From positions 1 through 47,222 of the forward strand of contig CAMVRE010000005.1 in the NCBI GenBank assembly GCA_947169825.1: a DNA stretch of 47,222 nt. Reading direction: 5' to 3'. The notes under the pieces were generated by a model. It did not search any database. It was not told the DNA's origin and saw only the letters and a list, made by a program, of their open reading frames with translations. Source of the stretch: an uncultured Verrucomicrobiota bacterium. GTDB lineage: Bacteria > Verrucomicrobiota > Kiritimatiellia > RFP12 > UBA3636. The translations under genes were made by a program, and so were the position numbers. Shown piece by piece: positions 39,211 to 47,222 of the stretch. The stretch's first letter is position 1. The number at the start of each line of letters is the position of its first letter.

Positions 39211-39273
39211 TGAAGCGGGTGCCCGAAGTCGGCATGGGGAATGCTTCAAGGGAGGCAAAGGAGAATTTTCACC

Positions 39274-41889
<2,616 letters not shown>

Positions 41890-41923
41890 CGCGGCGTCTT
41901 TCGCCCCTTCGCGCGTTTTGCGC

Positions 41924-41952
41924 TTGCGCGCGACCGGGCGGGCGTGTAGAAT
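41924..41952 (+). promoter_or_regulatory. Promoter of cdaA-cdaR
   Basis: TTGCGC, 17 nt, TAGAAT. An ATG at 41961 sits where a leaderless start would be, but it is out of frame with cdaA. Confidence 0.75.
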
Positions 41953-42015
41953 GCGAGGGCATGGAACGCGGGCGGCGGCGCGAAGCCGCGCGCCTCGTTC
42001 GACCGCTTCCGCGCC

Positions 42016-42873
42016 GTGAGCCAGATCCCCGTCATCCTCTCCGTCCTGAAGGCCCTCCTGCAGATCGTCCTGCTGGCGGTGCCGCTCTACTATCTGCTGA
42101 AGTTCCTGCGCCGCTCGCAGGGCTTTCCGATCCTCGCGGGGCTGCTCGCGGTCCTGCTCGCGCTCTACGGCGCCGCCCGGCTCTTCGACCTCGAGGTGAT
42201 CCACTGGCTGCTGAGCCACGGCGTCGTCTGGCTCCCGCTCCTGCTCGTCGTCGTCTTCCAGCCCGAGCTGCGCCGCATCTTCGCGAACATCGGCGGCACG
42301 CGGCCCCGCGCCGCGCTGCGCAAGGAGACCGCCGCAGGCGTCGTCTCGCAGCTCGCGAAGGCCGTCGAGGCCCTCCAGGAGGAGAAGATCGGCGCGATCC
42401 TCGCGATCGAGCGCGAGGAGTCGCTCGCGCCGTTCACGACGGGCGGCCGCTGGATCGACTCGCCGGTCAACGCCGAGCTTCTGCTCACGATCTTCTACCC
42501 CGGCACCGCGCTGCACGACGGCGGCGTCGTCGTCCGTGGAGACCGCATCGCGTGGGCCGGCTGCATCTTCCCGCTCGCGATGGACGAGCGCCGGCGCGCC
42601 TTCGGCACGCGCCACCGCGCCGCGGTCGGGCTCTCGGACCGGACGGATGCGATCGTCGTCGTCGTCTCGGAGGAGACGGGCCGCGTCTCCGTCGCCTACC
42701 GCGGCGACCTGCTCCGCGGCGTGAGCCACAACTCGCTCGTCCAGATCCTCGGCGCGGCGTTCGAGGCGGCCGAGGCGCGGCCGGCGGACCTCGCGGCCGC
42801 GGCGGGCGGCGAGGAGGGCGCCGCGCCGGACCGCGTCGCCCGCGCGATCGAGGCCGCGAAGGAGGACTTCTAG
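42016..42873 (+). CDS. cdaA: Diadenylate cyclase CdaA
   Basis: Makes the second messenger c-di-AMP from two ATP. The 285-aa product has three N-terminal hydrophobic segments (about 10-30, 36-55, 65-80) and a DAC (DisA_N) domain (about 100-260). The active-site motif reads LHDGG (166-170), with GG where DGA is usual, and RHR (199-201) is intact in GTRHRAAVGLSD. The start is GTG 42016, the only in-frame start after a stop at 41947; in-frame sequence just before it (SFDRFRA) looks partly protein-like, so the true start may be upstream with a non-standard codon or a sequence error. cdaR follows 1 nt after the stop. Confidence 0.93.
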   Translation: MSQIPVILSVLKALLQIVLLAVPLYYLLKFLRRSQGFPILAGLLAVLLALYGAARLFDLEVIHWLLSHGVVWLPLLLVVVFQPELRRIFANIGGTRPRAALRKETAAGVVSQLAKAVEALQEEKIGAILAIEREESLAPFTTGGRWIDSPVNAELLLTIFYPGTALHDGGVVVRGDRIAWAGCIFPLAMDERRRAFGTRHRAAVGLSDRTDAIVVVVSEETGRVSVAYRGDLLRGVSHNSLVQILGAAFEAAEARPADLAAAAGGEEGAAPDRVARAIEAAKEDF

Positions 42874-42874
42874 C

Positions 42875-43837
42875 ATGGAAGCGCAGAACGACACGCCCCG
42901 TCCCGGCCCCTTCGGCCGCCTGCTCTCCCTCGCCGGCCGCGCCGTGCGCCCCTTCGAGCGCCTCTCGCGCCGTCTGCTCGGCCACGACGGCGACCTCAAG
43001 GTCCTCGCCGTCCTCGCCGCGCTCGTCGTCTACGGCCTCGTCGAGCCGGTCTCCGCGGGCATCGAGCGGACGTTTTCCGTCCCGGTCCGCGTCCTGCCGG
43101 CGGGCGGGACGACCGCCGTCGTCGGCGTCAGCCCGCTGGCGGTCTCCGTCACCCTGCGCGGCAGCGCGGAGGACTTCACGGCGTTCGATCCGGACGCGCT
43201 CCGCGTCGAGCTCCGCCCCGCGCCGGAGGAGAACGCCCTTTCGGACGTCCTCGCCGTCGGGCCCGCGAACGTCACCAACGTCCTCGACCGGCTCCGCGTC
43301 GTCGGCGTCTCGCCCGCCTCGGTCGCGGTCGAATACGACTACCTTTCGATGATCGTGACGACGAACTTCGTCGCGAAGCCGCGCCTCGCCGGCCATCCGG
43401 TGCAGGGGATCGCCTCGGTCTCCCTGCCGACGAACCTCGCGGTCACGGTCTACGGCTCCGTGAAGAAGCTCGGCGCCTTCTCCGCCAAGGGCATCCGCCT
43501 GCCGACGGACGCGATCGACGTCGAGGGCAAGACGGAGAGCTTCGACGCCGTGGTCGCGATCCGCCCGCCGGAGGACTCCGGCATCACGAGCGTCGAGCCC
43601 TCCGAGGTGACGGCGCACGTCGAGATCCGCACCCGCGCCGCGATCGACGCGGACGAGATCCACGTCTCCGCGCCGATCCTCCTCAAGACGGAGGAGCCCG
43701 AGCCCGCCAAGCCCGCCGAGGAGCCCGCCAAGCCCGCCGAGACCACCGGGAAGTCCGCCGAGGAGACCGCCGTCCCGTCCGAGTCCCCCGACCCGGACGA
43801 ACCGGACGCGACGCCCTCCGAAGCCACCGTCCCCTAG
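42875..43837 (+). CDS. cdaR: YbbR-domain protein (CdaR-like regulator of CdaA)
   Basis: Extracytoplasmic YbbR-repeat protein, encoded next to CdaA in many bacteria and known in Firmicutes to bind it and modulate cyclase activity. The 320-aa product has one membrane helix (about 47-62, LAVLAALVVYGLVEP), then YbbR-type repeats (RTFSVPVRVLPAGG; PLAVSVTLRGSAEDF; TNLAVTVYGSVKKL) and a Pro/Glu/Ala-rich C-terminal tail from about 270 (EPEPAKPAEEPAKPAE). The ATG is 1 nt after the cdaA stop (TAGC-ATG), so translation is coupled. No glmM gene follows, unlike the classic cdaA-cdaR-glmM order. Confidence 0.88.
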   Translation: MEAQNDTPRPGPFGRLLSLAGRAVRPFERLSRRLLGHDGDLKVLAVLAALVVYGLVEPVSAGIERTFSVPVRVLPAGGTTAVVGVSPLAVSVTLRGSAEDFTAFDPDALRVELRPAPEENALSDVLAVGPANVTNVLDRLRVVGVSPASVAVEYDYLSMIVTTNFVAKPRLAGHPVQGIASVSLPTNLAVTVYGSVKKLGAFSAKGIRLPTDAIDVEGKTESFDAVVAIRPPEDSGITSVEPSEVTAHVEIRTRAAIDADEIHVSAPILLKTEEPEPAKPAEEPAKPAETTGKSAEETAVPSESPDPDEPDATPSEATVP

Positions 43838-43838
43838 C

Positions 43839-43865
43839 CTTCCAACCCTTCACGCCCTTCCACTT
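43839..43865 (+). repeat. Three 9-mers (CTTCCAACC family) before the HAD gene
   Basis: CTTCCAACC, CTTCACGCC, CTTCCACTT, filling the gap between the cdaR stop and the next ATG at 43869. Same 9-nt, pyrimidine-rich style as the patches in the VWA gene. Confidence 0.65.
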
Positions 43866-43868
43866 CGG

Positions 43869-44771
43869 ATGCCCGTCGACGACTACAATCCCGACATCGC
43901 CCGCCGAGACCTGAAATACTACATCTTCGACTGGGACGACAACATCCTGCGGATGCCGACCTACATCCATCTGGAGCGGCGCCTGCGGGACGGTTCGTGG
44001 GTGCCGCACCTGGTGTCGACCGCGCTCTTCTCCGTCATCCGCAACGACACGGTGAACTACCGTCCGCCGCAGGGCGACTGGTCGAAGGCGTTCGTCGAGT
44101 TCCGCGACCCGGCCGAGCGCACGGAGAGCAAGTTCCTCGCCGACGCGCGCACCGCCATCGACCGCCTGCTCGAGGGCGTCGAGAAGCAGCCGCCCTCCTT
44201 CAACACCTTCCGCAGGATCCTGCGCGAGGGGCGCATCTTCGCGATCGTCACCGCGCGCGGCCACGACCCCGCCACGCTGCGCAAGGGCGTGGAGATGTTC
44301 ATCGACCGGATCCTCTCCGACGCCGAGAAGGCCGAGATGGTGCGCAACCTGCGCGGCTGGATCGTCTGCTACGAGGGCGAGGACGCCAACGCGGCGCTGA
44401 CGGACGAGCAGGTCGTCGACAACTACCTCTCGATGAACCGCTACCACGCCGTCACCAACCCCGCGTTCATCGCGGCGGTGAAGGCGCAGGGCACGCCCGG
44501 CGCGGAGAAGTCCGAGACGCGCAAGCAGTTCGCGATCCTCGACTTCCTCGAGTGGCTCTTCCGGATGATCGAGCGCATCGGCGCGCGCAAGCCGATCTCC
44601 GTCGGCTTCTCCGACGACGACCCGGGCAACGTCGCGGCCGTCGCGGACTTCATCCGCCACAACCTCGCCGAGCGGTTCCCGTCGGTGAAGTTCGTCGTCT
44701 ACGACACGTCCGACCCCGACGTCGAGAAGGGCCACAAGCTCGTCGTCTCGGGCCAGCTGCCGCTCTTTTAG
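43869..44771 (+). CDS. HAD-superfamily protein of unknown substrate
   Basis: A 300-aa soluble protein with haloacid dehalogenase-like motifs: motif I as DWDDN (Asp21, Asp23) in YIFDWDDNIL, motif II-like Thr in IVTARG (128-131), and motif IV-like acidic cluster GFSDDDPGN near 248-256. Between motifs I and II lies a large cap-like insertion (about 30-118). Such proteins are typically Mg-dependent phosphatases; the substrate cannot be told. The residue two after the first Asp (DxD) is conserved, which supports phosphatase rather than dehalogenase activity. It follows cdaR by 31 nt and is probably in the same transcript; dedA follows after 61 nt of short repeats. Confidence 0.82.
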   Translation: MPVDDYNPDIARRDLKYYIFDWDDNILRMPTYIHLERRLRDGSWVPHLVSTALFSVIRNDTVNYRPPQGDWSKAFVEFRDPAERTESKFLADARTAIDRLLEGVEKQPPSFNTFRRILREGRIFAIVTARGHDPATLRKGVEMFIDRILSDAEKAEMVRNLRGWIVCYEGEDANAALTDEQVVDNYLSMNRYHAVTNPAFIAAVKAQGTPGAEKSETRKQFAILDFLEWLFRMIERIGARKPISVGFSDDDPGNVAAVADFIRHNLAERFPSVKFVVYDTSDPDVEKGHKLVVSGQLPLF

Positions 44772-44810
44772 GTCACACGGTCACACGGTCTCACGGTCTC
44801 ACGGTCTCAC
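44771..44810 (+). repeat. Five tandem 8-mers (GGTCWCAC) upstream of dedA
   Basis: GGTCACAC twice then GGTCTCAC three times, starting on the last base of the HAD gene stop codon. A decayed form of the same unit may lie before the GT4 gene at 12341-12380 (GGTCGAAC, GGTCATGG, GGTCGCAC, GGTCTCTC). Confidence 0.92.
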
Positions 44811-44812
44811 GT

Positions 44813-44832
44813 CATTCAGCATTCAGCATTCC
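44813..44832 (+). repeat. CATTCAG heptamers abutting the dedA start codon
   Basis: CATTCAG, CATTCAG, CATTCC, immediately followed by ATG 44833. Same unit and same orientation relative to the gene as the array before pduL. Confidence 0.9.
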
Positions 44833-45534
44833 ATGCTCGAAACCCTTGCCTCCCATCTCGAATCGATCGCCGCGCTGGCCCCGCACTGGGGCTTCGCGCT
44901 GATCTTCTTCTTCATGGCGGTCGAGAGCTCGTTCATCCCGTTCCCGAGCGAGGTGGTGATGCTGCCGGCCGGCTTCCTCGCGTTTCGCGGCGAGCTCACG
45001 CTCCATTCGCCGTGGCCGGACGCCGCGCTGGCGCTTTTCTTCGGGACGCTCGGCTCCTTCGCCGGCGCGTGCGTGAACTACTGGCTGGGCCTCAAGCTCG
45101 GGCGGCCGTTCCTCTACCGCTACGGCAAGTGGTTCTTCCTCAAGCCCGCGACGCTACGGCGCTCGGAGGAGCTCTTCCGGCGCTACGGCGACGTGACGAC
45201 GTTCGTCTGCCGCCTCATCACCGTCATCCGCCAGCTCATCTCCATCCCCGCCGGCTTCGCGCGGATGCCGTTCGGGCGCTTCGCGTTCTTCACCGTCCTC
45301 GGAGCCGGCATCTGGAACCTCATCCTGCTGGCCGTCGGCGCGTGGCTCGGACGCGAGACGCAGGAGATGACCTACCTCGAGCTTGTCACGCGAGGCAAGG
45401 CGCTCGTCACGGACCACTACGGCTGGATCCTCGCCGGACTCGCGGTCGTCGTCGCCGTCTACGCCCTCTGCCACCGCCTCGCCGTCGGCGGCCGCGGCGC
45501 CCTGCCCGCCGAACACCAGGAGAACGTCCGATGA
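44833..45534 (+). CDS. DedA-family membrane protein
   Basis: An inner-membrane protein of the DedA/VTT family, members of which flip undecaprenyl phosphate or other lipids and support envelope integrity. The 233-aa product shows the family pattern: FFMAVESSFIPFPSEVVMLPAGFLA (acidic residue in a membrane-re-entrant loop), then GSFAGACVNYWLGLKLGRPF, RRYGDVTTFVCRLITVIRQ with the conserved Arg, ISIPAGFARMP, and C-terminal helices. Between HAD and dedA lie repeats but no promoter. The TGA stop overlaps the next ATG (ATGA), implying coupling. Confidence 0.92.
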   Translation: MLETLASHLESIAALAPHWGFALIFFFMAVESSFIPFPSEVVMLPAGFLAFRGELTLHSPWPDAALALFFGTLGSFAGACVNYWLGLKLGRPFLYRYGKWFFLKPATLRRSEELFRRYGDVTTFVCRLITVIRQLISIPAGFARMPFGRFAFFTVLGAGIWNLILLAVGAWLGRETQEMTYLELVTRGKALVTDHYGWILAGLAVVVAVYALCHRLAVGGRGALPAEHQENVR

Positions 45535-46403
45535 GCACCGAAGAAGAAGAGATGCAGCAGCTACGCGAGACGATCGCGGAGCTGGAGAAGTTCCACCAGG
45601 CGATGCCGGAGGACCGGCAGACGCTCGAGATCCTCGCGGTCGCCTACGGCAAGGTCGGCGACGCGGCGGGCCAGATCCGCGCGCTCGGAAGCCTCGCCGG
45701 CGTGCTCGTCCGGCAGAAGGACTGGGAGCACGCGCGCATCATCGCCGAGAACCTCCGCTCGTTCAAGGACGACCCCGCCGCGCAGGCCGCGGCGGACAAG
45801 GCCGAGGCCGCGCTCGCCGCCGCCGGGCAGGGTCCGGGCGCCGCCGGCTCCGGCTCCGGCGCCGCCGCGCTCCGTCCCGGCACCGCCGGCGCCGAGGGGC
45901 AGGAGGCGATCGACATCTGGTCCAGCACGGCGACCGCCGCCGAGGCGGACATCGTCTGGCACTGGAAGGACCACAAGGTCCTCCCCGAGGACGTGTGCAT
46001 GGAGCTGCTGCACGTCCTCATGGACAACCCCGCGCGCCGAGGCGCGTGGCTCGTCTCGGCGCTCGGCGTCCTCGAGGAGCGCCACGCGGAGCTCTCCGAC
46101 CTCGCGTTCGACGCGCACCGCAAGCGCTGCAAGCTGACGCCCGTCCCGGTCGAGATCATGGACCCGCAGCGCGAGGTCATCGCGTCGCTGCCGGAGGACT
46201 TCGTCAAGATCAAGGGCGTCATGCCGTTCGGCCGCATCGCGGGCGAGCTGCTCGTCGCCGTGATGAACGGCGTCAACAAGGACCTCCGGCAGGAGATCGA
46301 GGCGCTCGCCGGCTGCCCGTGCCACTTCTACCTCATGCACCCGCGCAGCTGGTTCGCGCTCTCGCGCGCCCTGTGGGGCGACGACACGAAGGCGAGGGGC
46401 TAG
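45531..46403 (+). CDS. Protein with MshEN-like (T2SSE N-terminal-like) domain
   Basis: A 290-aa soluble protein. Residues 1-100 are helical and TPR-like (QQLRETIAELEKFHQAMPEDRQTLEILAVAYGK), followed by an Ala/Gly/Ser-rich linker (about 98-130). The rest (about 140-285) resembles the N-terminal domain of type II/IV pilus ATPases (MshEN): a stretch like VEIMDPQREVIASLPEDF, KIKGVMPFGRIAGELLVAVMNGVNKDLRQEIEALAG and CPCHFYLMHP. MshEN domains in some pilus ATPases bind c-di-GMP; whether this one binds a nucleotide is unknown. No ATPase domain is attached. The ATG overlaps the dedA stop (ATGA), and prfB starts 5 nt after its stop. The family call is moderate. Confidence 0.7.
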   Translation: MSTEEEEMQQLRETIAELEKFHQAMPEDRQTLEILAVAYGKVGDAAGQIRALGSLAGVLVRQKDWEHARIIAENLRSFKDDPAAQAAADKAEAALAAAGQGPGAAGSGSGAAALRPGTAGAEGQEAIDIWSSTATAAEADIVWHWKDHKVLPEDVCMELLHVLMDNPARRGAWLVSALGVLEERHAELSDLAFDAHRKRCKLTPVPVEIMDPQREVIASLPEDFVKIKGVMPFGRIAGELLVAVMNGVNKDLRQEIEALAGCPCHFYLMHPRSWFALSRALWGDDTKARG

Positions 46404-46408
46404 CCGCG

Positions 46409-47222
46409 ATGCCGCTCCCCGAAGAGATCGAACCCCGCCTCGCCGCCCTCCGCGAGAAGATCGGCGGGATGAAGTCCTACCTCGACCTCGACCGCCACCG
46501 CGCGGAGCTCGCGCGCCTCGAGGAGGCCGCCGCGGCGCCCGGCTTCTGGGACGACCCGAAGAAGGCGCAGGAGACGATCGCCGAGACGAACGCGCACAAG
46601 GCGGTGCTGCGCCCCTACGACGACCTCGTCGCGCGCCTCTCCGACGCCGAGACGATGCTCGAGCTCGCCCGCGAGGAGCCGGAGGGCGCCGCGCGCGAGT
46701 CCGCACTCGCCGAGGTGGGCGGCCTCGCGGACGGCGCCGAGGCCGCGTTCGCCGAGCTGCGCACGCGCTCGCTCCTGACCGGGCCGTTCGACCGGTGCAA
46801 CGCCTTCCTCACGCTCCATGCCGGCGCCGGCGGCACCGAGGCGTGCGACTGGGTCTCGATGCTGCTCCGGATGTACACGCGCTTCTGCGAGCGCTCGGGC
46901 TGGACGATGGAGATGATGGACGAGACGCCCGGCGACGAGGCGGGGCTCGTCACGTGCACCTTCGCCGTCCGCGGGCCCGACGCCTACGGCCACCTCAAGG
47001 CCGAGCGCGGCGTCCACCGCCTCGTCCGCATCTCGCCCTTCGACGCCAACGCGCGCCGCCACACCTCCTTCGCCTCGCTCGACGTCGTGGCCGAGCTCGA
47101 GGACGAGGCCGCCGTGGAGCTCCGGCCCGAGGACCTCGAGGTCGACACCTACCGCTCCGGCGGCGCGGGCGGGCAGCACGTCAACAAGACCGACTCGGCG
47201 ATCCGCATCCGGCACGTCCCGA
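46409..47222 (+). CDS. prfB: Peptide chain release factor 2, 3'-truncated by window edge
   Basis: Releases the finished peptide at TGA and TAA. The visible 271 codons start ATG 46409 (MPLPEEIEPRLAALREK), include the coiled N-terminal domain, the anticodon-like SPF motif in VRISPFDANARRHTSF that marks RF2 rather than RF1, and the catalytic GGQ in GGAGGQHVNKTDSAIR. The programmed +1 frameshift site (CTT TGA C in many bacteria) is absent: the position that would hold it reads AAG TCC TAC CTC GAC and the frame is continuous. It follows the MshEN-like gene by 5 nt, probably in the same transcript. The C-terminal 90 or so residues lie beyond the window. Confidence 0.95.
   Translation, partial: MPLPEEIEPRLAALREKIGGMKSYLDLDRHRAELARLEEAAAAPGFWDDPKKAQETIAETNAHKAVLRPYDDLVARLSDAETMLELAREEPEGAARESALAEVGGLADGAEAAFAELRTRSLLTGPFDRCNAFLTLHAGAGGTEACDWVSMLLRMYTRFCERSGWTMEMMDETPGDEAGLVTCTFAVRGPDAYGHLKAERGVHRLVRISPFDANARRHTSFASLDVVAELEDEAAVELRPEDLEVDTYRSGGAGGQHVNKTDSAIRIRHVP

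Larger units (their letters stand above)
38834..39273. other. 440-nt AT-rich non-coding spacer upstream of clpB
   Basis: No gene is supportable on either strand. Composition is far lower in GC than the rest of the window. It holds a GGGGACAGACCCC palindrome (39080-39096), an AT-rich promoter candidate (39114-39141), an imperfect GC-rich hairpin (39176-39210) related to the palindrome at 17611-17644, and the clpB ribosome-binding site. It has the look of a degraded mobile or acquired segment. I see no CIRCE element. Confidence 0.75.

Noticed and set aside
38912-39235. 107-aa minus-strand ORF in the AT-rich spacer
   Set aside because: No ribosome-binding site, no domain, crosses the GGGGACAGACCCC palindrome; composition is that of non-coding sequence.
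39111-39273. CIRCE or sigma-32 heat-shock control of clpB
   Set aside because: No TTAGCACTC/GAGTGCTAA inverted repeat and no CCCCAT -10; only an ordinary AT-rich promoter candidate.
46470-46500. Programmed frameshift in prfB
   Set aside because: No in-frame TGA; the reading frame is continuous from the ATG.

Overview
The window is a GC-rich chromosomal segment (roughly 70% G+C by eye) with about 30 protein genes, three tRNA genes and no rRNA, phage, IS or CRISPR. An LpxL/HtrB-type lipid A acyltransferase, an OmpA-type porin with calcium-binding repeats and Sec-type signal peptides point to a Gram-negative cell. PduL plus acetate kinase suggests acetate-forming fermentation. MreB/MreC, CdaA/CdaR, autotransporter-associated beta-strand surface proteins and DnaA next to serA rather than dnaN would fit the PVC group (for example Kiritimatiellota or Lentisphaerota). 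That placement is inference; no marker here fixes it.

Layout. 1-5.2 kb: 3' part of dnaA, then on the minus strand a secreted protein + serA operon and an NSS-type sodium symporter. 5.2-11.2 kb: a large GT-C-like membrane protein, an orphan plus-strand gene behind an AT-rich island, mreB-mreC, and a tRNA-Met/tRNA-Glu pair. 11.2-16.6 kb: minus-strand operon rsfS - lpxL-like - GT-C membrane protein - GT4 glycosyltransferase (envelope glycolipid assembly), preceded by tRNA-Asp with its own terminator. 16.7-20.9 kb: orphan peptide-type ABC ATPase, OmpA/TSP3 porin, CCA-adding enzyme. 20.9-30.3 kb: minus-strand ackA-pduL-dnaE, divergent from pyrimidine nucleoside phosphorylase and transketolase. 30.3-39.3 kb: accessory-looking region with a double-VWA membrane protein, a 1420-aa surface protein of lower GC, a secreted G-x-Q-x-G repeat protein and a 440-nt AT-rich spacer. 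39.3 kb-end: clpB, cdaA-cdaR (c-di-AMP), a HAD protein, a DedA protein, a MshEN-like protein and the start of prfB.

Whole-window patterns stand out. First, 23 of 29 complete genes end in TAG, normally a minor stop codon. Second, at least sixteen promoter candidates share an exact 17-nt spacer between a TTG-type -35 and a TAnnnT -10, and several sit so close to the start codon that the mRNA would be leaderless or nearly so. Third, patches of 7-9-nt tandem repeats lie directly upstream of genes and, in the VWA gene, inside the reading frame at four places without breaking it. These, and a stand-alone MshEN-like protein beside a c-di-AMP synthase, are the items most worth following.
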